This document shows positions 26,481 through 34,474 of a DNA stretch of 39,370 nt, in pieces. The stretch's first letter is position 1. Every line of letters starts with the position of its first letter. Origin of the DNA: Sphingobium sp. Ant17 (GTDB taxonomy: Bacteria > Pseudomonadota > Alphaproteobacteria > Sphingomonadales > Sphingomonadaceae); contig NZ_JEMV01000039.1 in the NCBI RefSeq assembly GCF_000588875.1, forward strand, positions 1 through 39,370, given 5' to 3'. Position numbers and translations under genes: made by a program. The notes under the pieces are model-generated. The model saw nothing but the letters and a program-made list of their open reading frames with translations. It had not been told where the DNA came from and did not search any database.

Positions 26481-26768
26481 ATGTCGATAGACCTTCAGAC
26501 CGTAAAAAAGATCGCCAGCCTCTCGCGCATTTCGGTGAGCGATGCCGAAGCCGAGGCGATGGTGCCCGAACTCAACAACATCCTTGGCTGGGTGGAGCAA
26601 TTGGGCGAGGTGGACGTCAGCGGCGTCGAGCCGATGACTGCCGTCATCCCCAATCATCAGCGCCTGCGTGACGACGTCGTGACCGACGGCAATGTCCGCG
26701 ACAAGGTGCTGGCGAATGCGCCCCAGGCCGAACACGGATTTTTTGCGGTGCCGAAAGTTATAGAGTGA
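26481..26768 (+). CDS. gatC: Aspartyl/glutamyl-tRNA amidotransferase subunit C
   Basis: Small subunit that wraps around GatA and stabilises the GatCAB complex, which amidates Glu-tRNA(Gln) and/or Asp-tRNA(Asn). The 95 residues have the family pattern: [36 protein letters not shown] and a C-terminal [12 protein letters not shown] 26481 was chosen because the domain starts there. First gene of gatC-gatA-(insert)-gatB; 99 bp containing an inverted repeat separate it from gatA. Confidence 0.94.
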   Translation: MSIDLQTVKKIASLSRISVSDAEAEAMVPELNNILGWVEQLGEVDVSGVEPMTAVIPNHQRLRDDVVTDGNVRDKVLANAPQAEHGFFAVPKVIE

Positions 26769-26781
26769 CCATCACTTTCAC

Positions 26782-26858
26782 CGTTCGGGCTGAGCTTGTC
26801 GAAGCCCAGCCCTTATTTGAAGTGAAGTATGGCCCTTCGACAGGCTCAGGCGAACGGA
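26782..26858. repeat. Inverted repeat between gatC and gatA
   Basis: CGTTCGGGCTGAGCTTGTCGA near 26782 and, in reverse, TTCGACAGGCTCAGGCGAACG near 26837 pair with a few mismatches. This CGTTCG/GAGC/TGTCGAAG element is a dispersed intergenic type that I recall from sphingomonad genomes. It lies within the gat operon, so it must be transcribed, and may tune gatC versus gatA levels. Confidence 0.7.
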
Positions 26859-26867
26859 AGTTTTTGC

Positions 26868-28352
26868 ATGACTGACCTTACAGACCTTACCGTAGCCGAA
26901 ATCCGCGACGGGTTCCGCGCTGGCGATTTTTCCGCGCGCGAAGTCGCCGAGGGCTTCAACGCCAATGTGGCCGCGGCCAAGGCGCTCAACGCCTTCATCG
27001 TCGAAACACCGGAAAAGGCGCTGGAAGCCGCCGATGCCGCCGACAAGGCGAAGGCGGCTGGCGAAACGCTGGGCGCGCTGTCCGGCGTGCCGATCGGCAT
27101 GAAGGATCTCTTCTGTACGCAGGGCGTGCAGACGACGGCGGCGTCGCACATGCTGGAAGGCTTCGTGCCGACCTACGAGTCGACCGTGTCGGCCAAGCTG
27201 TGGGATGCGGGCGCGGGGATGCTGGGCAAGCTGAACCTCGACCAGTTCGCCATGGGATCGTCCAACGAGACCAGCTATTTCGGCAACGTCATCAGCCCGT
27301 GGAAGCGCGACGGCGGCGACAATTCGGCGCTGGCCCCCGGCGGTTCTTCGGGCGGATCATCGTCCGCGATCGCGGCGCGGCTTTGCCCGGCGGCGACCGG
27401 CACCGACACCGGCGGATCGATCCGCCAGCCCGCCGCCTTTACCGGCATCAGCGGCATCAAGCCGACCTATGGCCGTTGTTCGCGCTGGGGCATCGTCGCT
27501 TTCGCCTCGTCGCTCGACCAGGCCGGGCCGATGGCGCGGACGGTGCGCGACAATGCGTTGCTGCTGGACGTGATGGCCGGGTTCGATCCCAAGGATTCGA
27601 CGTCGCTCAATCTGCCGGTGCCGCAGTGGGAAGCGGGATTGTCGAGCAATCTCAAGGGCAAGACGGTCGGTATTCCCAAGGAATATCGCCCCGATGGCCT
27701 GAACCCGGAAATCGCCGCTTTGTGGGATCAGGGGATTGCCTGGCTCAAGGATGCTGGTGCGACCGTGGTGGAGGTATCGCTGCCGCATACGAAATATGCG
27801 CTGCCGACCTATTATATCATCGCGCCTGCCGAAGCCTCGTCCAACCTCGCCCGCTATGACGGCGTGCGCTATGGCCAGCGCGATCTGCCCGATGGCGCAG
27901 GCCTGCAGGACATGTATGCCGCCACCCGCGCCGCAGGCTTCGGGCCGGAGGTCAAGCGCCGCATCATGATCGGCACCTATGTGCTGTCGGCGGGCTTCTA
28001 CGACGCTTATTATACGCAGGCGCAGAAGGTCCGGGCGCTGATCGCGCGCGATTTCGATCTGGCTTTCGAACAATGCGACCTGCTGCTGACCCCAACCGCG
28101 CCGAGCGCGGCCTTCACGCTGGGCGAGAAGCAGGCCGATCCGCTGGCCATGTATCTCAACGATATCTTCACCGTGCCCGCGTCGCTGGCAGGGCTGCCCG
28201 CCATGTCGGTGCCCGGGGGCGTCGATAGTCAGGGGTTGCCGCTCGGCTTGCAGATCATCGGCAAGGCGCTGGACGAGCAGACGGTGCTGAACGCAGGGTT
28301 GGCGATCGAGGAACGAGCAGGCTTCGTCGCGCGGCCGGACAAGTGGTGGTAA
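26868..28352 (+). CDS. gatA: Aspartyl/glutamyl-tRNA amidotransferase subunit A
   Basis: Glutaminase subunit releasing ammonia for GatB. 494 residues. The amidase-signature triad is visible: Lys79 (PIGMKDLF), cis-Ser160 ([13 protein letters not shown]) and Ser184 ([13 protein letters not shown]). ATG 26868 begins [16 protein letters not shown], the family's N-terminus. In relatives gatB usually follows directly; here about 1.1 kb of foreign-looking genes intervene and the next start is only 2 bp beyond the stop. Confidence 0.96.
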   Translation: MTDLTDLTVAEIRDGFRAGDFSAREVAEGFNANVAAAKALNAFIVETPEKALEAADAADKAKAAGETLGALSGVPIGMKDLFCTQGVQTTAASHMLEGFVPTYESTVSAKLWDAGAGMLGKLNLDQFAMGSSNETSYFGNVISPWKRDGGDNSALAPGGSSGGSSSAIAARLCPAATGTDTGGSIRQPAAFTGISGIKPTYGRCSRWGIVAFASSLDQAGPMARTVRDNALLLDVMAGFDPKDSTSLNLPVPQWEAGLSSNLKGKTVGIPKEYRPDGLNPEIAALWDQGIAWLKDAGATVVEVSLPHTKYALPTYYIIAPAEASSNLARYDGVRYGQRDLPDGAGLQDMYAATRAAGFGPEVKRRIMIGTYVLSAGFYDAYYTQAQKVRALIARDFDLAFEQCDLLLTPTAPSAAFTLGEKQADPLAMYLNDIFTVPASLAGLPAMSVPGGVDSQGLPLGLQIIGKALDEQTVLNAGLAIEERAGFVARPDKWW

Positions 28353-28354
28353 TC

Positions 28355-28708
28355 ATGACCACTCCGCCGGTTGATAATGACGAACTAGCCGCGTTCGTGG
28401 CATCTACACTTAGAGCCATCTCCATCGGCGTAAGGACCGCTCAGCCTGACGTGTTGAGCACTGATGAGTATGGCGAAACCGCATTCGATCTGCCTGACAA
28501 GGTGGCCTTTGACATTGCTGTGACTGCAAAACGTAACGAGGAAATTGGAGGCGGCCTGAAGGTTCAAGTTTTTTCGATCGGTGGCAAAGCAGCCAACGAA
28601 GATCAAACTGTAAGCCGGATTACCTTTGAAGTCCCTTGGCATTACGTAAAACTCCATCCTGCATCGTCCGCAAGCGATCGGTACAGAGAACTAAAGGATG
28701 ACTGAATC
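28355..28708 (+). CDS. Trypco2-like (trypsin-co-occurring domain 2) small protein
   Basis: A 116-residue protein with an N-terminal helix (ELAAFVASTLRAISIGVRTA) followed by a beta-rich part (VAFDIAVTAKRNEEIGGGLK, VQVFSIGG, TVSRITFEVPW). This helix-plus-sheet layout and the SxxSRIxFxVP-like end recall the Trypco2/TCD2 domain, known from bacterial conflict systems with trypsin-like peptidases; no peptidase or NTPase partner is present. ATG 28355 is 2 bp after the gatA stop. The stop TGA lies at 28703-28705; bases to 28708 belong to the copied gatB start. GC is about half in the lines I counted, below the flanks, suggesting transfer. Confidence 0.6.
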
Positions 28709-28744
28709 AACCTATCGCATCCAAGGTTGAACCGGCGATTGAAG
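28698..28744 (+). repeat. Decayed copy of the gatB start (left copy of direct repeat)
   Basis: The 26 bases from ATG 28698 are identical to those from the true gatB start at 29495; the next about 20 match partly (AACCGGCGA is shared). The copy hits a stop at codon 11 (TGA) and several differences are C-to-T or G-to-A, as in a decaying duplicate. The two copies are 797 bp apart and bracket the vapBC module. The stop of the Trypco2-like gene lies within this copy. Confidence 0.9.
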
Positions 28745-28756
28745 ATAGGGTTGTAA

Positions 28757-28776
28757 AGTGTTACCTTGGTAACACT
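28757..28776. promoter_or_regulatory. Palindromic operator for vapBC
   Basis: AGTGTTACC-TT-GGTAACACT, perfect 9-bp arms, directly upstream of the vapB SD. Type II antitoxins bind such palindromes to autoregulate, so this is the likely VapB/VapBC operator. Promoter hexamers were not clear. Confidence 0.7.
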
Positions 28777-28788
28777 GGAGATTTGGCA

Positions 28789-29082
28789 ATGAACGCGCCC
28801 ACCAAGATCGAAACCGGCACCATGACCAGCAAGGGTCAGATATTGATCCCCAAAGCCATGCGCGATGCGGTGGGCCTGAAGCCCGGCTGGCCCTATAAGG
28901 TAGCGATAAACGCCGAAGGTCAGGTGGTGGTGGCTCCTCTAGGCTTTGGTCCGGAGGACTCAGAAGAGCGGGTGCGGCGGATGCGGGAAGGATTGATGGC
29001 CATTGCTGGCAAATATCCCAATCCTGACGGCATGAGCACAGACCAGTATATGCGGGAACTAAGAGGTGATTACGAACCGTGA
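28789..29082 (+). CDS. vapB: AbrB-type antitoxin of a VapBC module
   Basis: A 97-residue protein with an N-terminal SpoVT/AbrB swapped-hairpin domain (GTMTSKGQILIPKAMRDAVG, LKPGWPYKVAINAEGQVVV) and a C-terminal tail (ERVRRMREGLMAIAG) that would neutralise the toxin. ATG 28789 has GGAG 8 bases upstream. The stop overlaps the toxin start as GTGA (4 bases), typical of toxin-antitoxin pairs. A perfect palindrome lies just before the gene. The module sits inside the gat operon, bracketed by copies of the gatB start. Confidence 0.88.
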   Translation: MNAPTKIETGTMTSKGQILIPKAMRDAVGLKPGWPYKVAINAEGQVVVAPLGFGPEDSEERVRRMREGLMAIAGKYPNPDGMSTDQYMRELRGDYEP

Positions 29083-29495
29083 TATTGATCGATTCCAATG
29101 TTCTGATCGACATATTGGATCGTGATCCGAGGTGGTTCGACTGGTCGTTTAGCAAACTGGAAAATGCCACCGCTATGGGCGGCGTATTCATCAATCCGGT
29201 CGTTGTGGCGGAAGTGGCTCCTCAATATGGCGACCTCGACGATTTCATGAATCGCATGGTCGCCATGGTGATCGGTATCGAAGCGCTTGATGCTCGTGCG
29301 GCCTTCAATGCGGGATGCGCTTTTCAGGATTATCGGCGAGTGCGTCCTGGAGATACACCTAAAGCGATTGTCGCCGACTTTCTGATCGGTGGCCACGCGC
29401 AGTCTCTAAACGCGACTATCCTGACCCGTGACCCGCGTTTCTATCGCAGCTATTTTCCCGGCGTGCCGTTGATCACGCCTTCAAAGGACGACTGA
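29079..29495 (+). CDS. vapC: PIN-domain ribonuclease toxin
   Basis: A 138-residue VapC-type toxin, an Mg-dependent RNase that in known members cleaves tRNA or rRNA. All four acidic PIN residues are present: Asp5 (LIDSNVLID), Glu45 (VVAEV), Asp100 ([12 protein letters not shown]) and Asp118 ([13 protein letters not shown]), so it appears active. It starts at GTG 29079, overlapping vapB. Its stop overlaps the gatB ATG as TGATG, so the module is stitched into the gat operon without breaking coupling. This placement means gatB expression may depend on toxin translation. Confidence 0.9.
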   Translation: MILIDSNVLIDILDRDPRWFDWSFSKLENATAMGGVFINPVVVAEVAPQYGDLDDFMNRMVAMVIGIEALDARAAFNAGCAFQDYRRVRPGDTPKAIVADFLIGGHAQSLNATILTRDPRFYRSYFPGVPLITPSKDD

Positions 29496-30999
29496 TGACT
29501 GAATCAACCTATCGCATCCAGGGCGCAACCGGCGAGTGGGAGGTCGTGATCGGCCTGGAGGTGCATGCCCAGATCACCACCAATGCCAAGCTGTTTTCGG
29601 GCGCGGCGACCGCGTTCGGGGCGGAGCCCAATAGCCAGGTCAGCCTGGTCGACGCAGCGATGCCCGGCATGTTGCCCGTGCCCAACCGCGAGTGCATCCG
29701 CCAGGCGGTGCGCACCGGCATGGCGATCGAGGCGCAGATCAACACATGGTCGCGGTTCGACCGGAAAAATTATTTCTACGCCGATCTGCCGCAGGGCTAT
29801 CAGATCAGCCAGCTCTACCACCCGATCGTAGGTGAAGGCAGATCGAGATCGTGCTGGACGAGAAGAACCCGGAAACCAGCACCAAGGTCATCGGCGTCGA
29901 GCGCATCCATGTCGAGCAGGATGCGGGCAAGCTGATGCATGATCAGCATCCCACCAGTTCCTATGTCGACCTCAACCGGTCGGGGGTCGCGCTGATGGAG
30001 ATCGTGTCGAAGCCGGACATGCGGTCGCCCGCTGAAGCAGGGGCTTATCTGGCGAAGCTGCGGACGATCCTGCGCTATGTCGGGTCGTGCGACGGCAATA
30101 TGGACCAGGGGTCGATGCGCGCCGACGTGAACGTGTCCGTCCGCAAGCCCGGCGAGGAATTCGGCACCCGCACCGAAACGAAGAACGTCAATTCCGTCCG
30201 CTTCGTCATGGCCGTGGTCGAGCATGAGGCGAACCGCCAGGTCGACGTGCTGGAGGCCGGCGGCAAGATCGTGCAGGAAACCCGGCTCTACGATCCCGAC
30301 CGGGGCGAAACGCGGTCGATGCGGTCGAAGGAAGACGCGCATGACTATCGCTACTTCCCCGATCCCGACTTGTTGCCGATCGAACTGGACGAGGCGTTCC
30401 TGGCCGAATGCCGCGCTTCGCTGCCCGAACTGCCCGATGCCAAGCGCAAGCGCTATGAGCAGGCGCTGGGCCTGTCGGCCTATAATGCGGCGACGCTGAC
30501 GGCGGACGCCGATACCGCGCGCTGGTTCGAACTGCTGGTGACGCAGAGCGCTGCGGCGCAGAAGAAGAGCGAGAGCGATGTCGCCAAGGCGGCGGCCAAC
30601 TGGCTGCTGTCGGACCTTTATGGTGCGCTCAACCGGCTTGGCAAAAGTCTGGAAGAAAGCCCGGTAAGTCCTTCGCAGGCCGCCGAATTGCTGGCGCTGG
30701 TCGCCGACGGCACGCTGTCGGGATCGCTCGCCAAACAGGTGTTTGAGATCATGCTGGAAACCGGCGACGCGCCGGCCAAGATCGTGGAAGATCGCGGCAT
30801 GAAGCAGACATCGGACACTGGTGCGATCGAGGCCGCGGTGGCCAAGGTTCTGGCCGACAATGGTGACAAGGTCGCGCAATATAAGGGCGGCAAGGAAGCG
30901 CTGTTCGGCTTCTTCGTCGGCCAGACGATGAAGGCGATGCAGGGCAAGGCCAACCCGCAGGTCGTCAACGAGCTGGTGAAGAAGGGGCTGGCGGGGTAA
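29495..30999 (+). CDS. gatB: Aspartyl/glutamyl-tRNA amidotransferase subunit B, reading frame interrupted
   Basis: tRNA-binding kinase/transamidase subunit of GatCAB. The first frame (ATG 29495) holds [20 protein letters not shown], and the frame breaks near 29839, where GGC-AG should read GGC-CAG or similar (expected [17 protein letters not shown]). The second frame then runs to 30999 with [34 protein letters not shown], the PDLLPIEL segment and a C-terminal YqeY-like tail ([13 protein letters not shown]). One restored base gives 501 residues, the family length. Because GatCAB is essential in organisms without GlnRS, a sequence error is far more likely than inactivation. Confidence 0.93.
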
Positions 31000-31028
31000 A
31001 ATCCCGACCGCTTTTGCCACGATGAATA

Positions 31029-31066
31029 AGGGGCGCCGCTGGGTGGGCCAGCGACGCCCCTCTTTT
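31029..31066 (+). terminator. Rho-independent terminator after gatB
   Basis: AGGGGCGCCGCTGG-GTGGG-CCAGCGACGCCCCT forms a 14-bp stem with one mismatch, followed directly by CTTTT. It lies 30 bp after the gatB stop and is the best intrinsic terminator in the window. Confidence 0.85.
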
Positions 31067-31159
31067 GTGCCCGGCGCCTTGGGGAGGGATATTGCCGGGG
31101 CGGAAAGAACGGGCCGGGAGGGTCTGTAGGGTGTGGCCCGTCCTTTCATAGTCAGGACG

Positions 31160-34100
31160 TCACAGGACGAAGTTAACCGTCGCGCGTAATGACAGGGCAA
31201 CGTGATTTTGTTGTTCCTCCGCGCCGAATTCACCACCGATGCGGAATGTTTCGGTGCCGCCATAGAGGCGGGCGCGGCCGGTCCAGCCGTTGGTGCGGTC
31301 TTCGGCGGTCAGGGTGAAGCGGTCGCCATCCTTGAAATAGGCGACCGTATCGCCCAGCGATCCGCCGATGATCTGGCGACGGCCGCCCTCCAGTTCCAGC
31401 CGCAGCCAGCCATCTTCCGGGTTCAGGCTGCCAAAGTCATAGCCCGCCGTGACCGTGCCGTTGGCGGTGGTTTCGTCGCTGGTGCGACCAAGGACGGTGA
31501 GGTTGAAGGCATCGCCGCCGCCGGTTTCGCTATAGCCTTTTTCCGTGAGGCGATAATAATCGATGCCGACGGCGGGGCGCAGGCTGAACCGGCCCATCTG
31601 CATCTGGTAGGCGGCACCGGCTGTCGCCGAGTAGAGCTTGCCGTTCCAGTCGCCATCGGCGGTGCGGGTGACGTCGCCATTGGTGAAATGGCGGGTGCCG
31701 GTAAAGCCGATATGTGCCGCGGAGAGACGCGCGAAAGCCAGCAGTGGCCCCCATTGGCCGCGCCAGTGCGCCGCCAGTTCATATTGGTCGGAATCGACCG
31801 CATTGTCGGTGCCGCCGCCGGTATCGCTACCATGAATATAGGCAAAAGAGCCGCCGAACGCGCCAAGATCCGTCAGATATTCCGCGCCGCCGCCCGCGCC
31901 CCAGCCGTTAATGTCGTAGGACGCGGTATTGCCCACGCTCTTGCTGCTGCCAAAGGCGACCTGTTGCAGCCAGAAGCCGAGACGACCGTCCTTGGTACGA
32001 TAGATACCGTTGGGGTCGGACAGGATGCGGGCCGTAGCGCGCGATCCCGACGTCACCGCCTCGAACGTGCCGCCGGCATGATCGGGCAGCATCTGGCGCA
32101 GATTGGCGTTCAGCGTCTCGCCGTCGCCGATGGCGAGATAGGTGTCAGCGACATCGGCATCATTGTCGAGCGCGTTGAAGATGGCTGAGTAAGCCTGTGC
32201 CACCGAACCGGTGAGGCCAAGGTCGGTCACGCTTTTGGCCGCGATCGAGAGGGTGACGGTGCCTGCGGCGGCATCGCCCGCGACGCTGCCCTTGAACATA
32301 TAGGGCAGCAGGGTGGCGGTGCCGAGTGTCGGCGATCCGCTGAGCGATCCTGCGCGGACGATGACATAGTCGCCTTCCGCATCGCCGACCTGATTGAGTT
32401 GGACCTTTACCTGCGATCCGCTGGCGAAGCTGGCCGCGCCCGCAACGTCATAGACGCTATTGGCACCGGTCGCCGCATCGATGGCGACGCCGATCGTGGA
32501 CGTGCCGTTGGCCGCAAGCGAGCCCAGCGCGATGCTGCCGGTCTTGGTCGTGTTGAGCGTTCCGCCATTGAGCGTCACATCGACATTACCGCCATTGTCG
32601 ATCGCACCCGACAAGGATGAAGTGCCGTTCAGGGTGAGCGCTCCGGCGTTGCCGCCGAAATCGACGGTGCCGGTCAGGCTGGCGCTGTCGGCGAGGGAGA
32701 GGCTGGCCGTGCCCGTACCGAACGCGACATTGCCGGTCAGGGTGGAGGTGCCGGACAGGGCGACGGCATCATTGCCTGCGCCCAGGCTGACGTTGCCGGT
32801 GATGCTACCCGCCGACACGGTCATGACGTCGTTGCCCGACCCCAGCCGGACATCGCCGACGATTTGCGGGGCGGTGGCCGTGGCGGAGGCAAGCGCCTGC
32901 GTCAGGGTGATGCCGCTGCCGTTGGCGCTCAGGTCGATCGCGGTGTTGGTGAGGCCGTTCGTCGCGCTGATCCGGCCGGTGTTGGACAGGCTGGATACCG
33001 TGCCTGACGAATCGAGGATGGCAATCGCTGTGCCCTCTTCATTGTCGAGCGCCGATGCCGTAACCGAGCCGCTCACCTTGATCGACCCGACCGTTGCGCC
33101 AGCGTCGATGACAAGCCCGCGCGCGCTGGTCCCTGTCTTGGCTGATCCGCTCGCACCGACGGTGCCGCTGACTTCGACCGTATCGGCCCGCGCGCCCGAA
33201 CCCAGGCGCAGCGCGGTGGCATTGCTGTCGTAGGAGACGGCCGCGACCGTGCCCTTGACCAGCACGCCCTTGGCAATATCGACATCGCCGCCAAGCCCGC
33301 CGATGACCAGGCCGTTGGCCGCAACCCCATCATAAATGCCATAGCCACCAATGCCGCCGTTGACGATCAAGCCATAGCCCGACGTATCGGCGGCGACCGC
33401 CCCTATGTCCGTGTCGCTGTCCGCCGCGCCGATCTGCACGGCGGCGGCCGAGCCATAGGTGATGACCGAGGCGGAGCCTTCCGTGCTGTCGGTCAGGCCG
33501 TCATCATCGATATCGGTGTCATCTTCATCATCATCGTCGCTGGCGGTGGGGGGCACGTCGAAGATGATGCCGCCACTGACATTGCCTGCGATCACCAGCG
33601 CCGATCCGCCCTGGAGCAGATCGTCCGCGTCGAGATCGGTCACGTCGTCCGGGCGCGTGGTCGTGCGATAGCCGGTGCTGGCGATGCTGCCCTGAATCTT
33701 GAGCGCGCCGTCGATGTCGCCCAGCAAGGCTGCGCCGATGCTGTTCGCGCCGACCGCTGTCGTCGTGCCGCGCAGAGTCACGTTGCCGGTGACGTCGTTG
33801 GCGAGGACGCCATAGCTATCGTCGCCGGTGACGCTGATCGTGCCGCTGGTGGCGAGGTTGCCGGTCAGTGGGCCGTCGAGGCGGATGCCGGTCGACTGAT
33901 TGCCTTCGATGCTGATGGTGCCGCTATCGGTAATATCGCCGACATGGGGCGCGCCCGCCTGCAGCCAGATGCCCTTTTTGTTCGTACCCTTGGCGAAGGG
34001 GCCATCGATATCGTCGTCGTCATCGCTATCTTCTGCAGTATAGTCCTCGGTCAGGGTGATGGTGCCGCTGTTGGTGATCGCCCCGCTTGTGCCGGGGGTG

Positions 34101-34375
34101 ATCAGGATACCGGTGACATTATCGGCATCGTTGATGGTGATGGTGCCCGCATTCGAGACTTTGTTGTTGCTGTCGACCGTGACCGCCGTTCCGCTGGTCA
34201 AGGTGATCGATCCGGCCGAACTGATGGTGATATCGTCGCGCGCCCCACTGGCGACGGTGGAGGTTTTGAGGGCTGCCGTGGTAGCGGTGCCGATGGTCGT
34301 TTCCGCCATGGCCTGTGCGGCCGTCAGGGCCACCAGAACCGGTGCGATGGCCGTGCAGGCCAGTAAATGTCGCAT
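31160..34375 (-). CDS. Large type Va autotransporter
   Basis: A 1071-residue secreted protein. Signal peptide ends at AMA-E (residue 24). The passenger (about 25-760) is built of short Gly/Thr/Ser/Asn-rich beta-helix repeats (ITNSGTITL, DSGTISIEGN, ATSGTISVTGD). Two acidic loops interrupt it: residues 115-125 and 279-298; the second contains DIDDDGLTD in a DxDxDGxxD layout, resembling calcium-binding TSP3 loops. The last about 270 residues are the beta-barrel, starting near GRLGFWLQQVAFG and ending TVNFVL. A strong SD (GAGGAG) precedes ATG 34375. Fourth gene after sigma, FecR and TonB receptor. No protease motif seen; adhesion or surface binding is the guess. Confidence 0.88.
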   Translation of the reverse strand: MRHLLACTAIAPVLVALTAAQAMAETTIGTATTAALKTSTVASGARDDITISSAGSITLTSGTAVTVDSNNKVSNAGTITINDADNVTGILITPGTSGAITNSGTITLTEDYTAEDSDDDDDIDGPFAKGTNKKGIWLQAGAPHVGDITDSGTISIEGNQSTGIRLDGPLTGNLATSGTISVTGDDSYGVLANDVTGNVTLRGTTTAVGANSIGAALLGDIDGALKIQGSIASTGYRTTTRPDDVTDLDADDLLQGGSALVIAGNVSGGIIFDVPPTASDDDDEDDTDIDDDGLTDSTEGSASVITYGSAAAVQIGAADSDTDIGAVAADTSGYGLIVNGGIGGYGIYDGVAANGLVIGGLGGDVDIAKGVLVKGTVAAVSYDSNATALRLGSGARADTVEVSGTVGASGSAKTGTSARGLVIDAGATVGSIKVSGSVTASALDNEEGTAIAILDSSGTVSSLSNTGRISATNGLTNTAIDLSANGSGITLTQALASATATAPQIVGDVRLGSGNDVMTVSAGSITGNVSLGAGNDAVALSGTSTLTGNVAFGTGTASLSLADSASLTGTVDFGGNAGALTLNGTSSLSGAIDNGGNVDVTLNGGTLNTTKTGSIALGSLAANGTSTIGVAIDAATGANSVYDVAGAASFASGSQVKVQLNQVGDAEGDYVIVRAGSLSGSPTLGTATLLPYMFKGSVAGDAAAGTVTLSIAAKSVTDLGLTGSVAQAYSAIFNALDNDADVADTYLAIGDGETLNANLRQMLPDHAGGTFEAVTSGSRATARILSDPNGIYRTKDGRLGFWLQQVAFGSSKSVGNTASYDINGWGAGGGAEYLTDLGAFGGSFAYIHGSDTGGGTDNAVDSDQYELAAHWRGQWGPLLAFARLSAAHIGFTGTRHFTNGDVTRTADGDWNGKLYSATAGAAYQMQMGRFSLRPAVGIDYYRLTEKGYSETGGGDAFNLTVLGRTSDETTANGTVTAGYDFGSLNPEDGWLRLELEGGRRQIIGGSLGDTVAYFKDGDRFTLTAEDRTNGWTGRARLYGGTETFRIGGEFGAEEQQNHVALSLRATVNFVL

Positions 34376-34474
34376 ATAGTCTCCTCTGCGTGCCGCGCTT
34401 GATATTCTGTGCGCGCGTGCGGGAGGGACGATGCCGGGGGTCGCTTTCCGTGCTGGATTGCGATGAATGGATGT

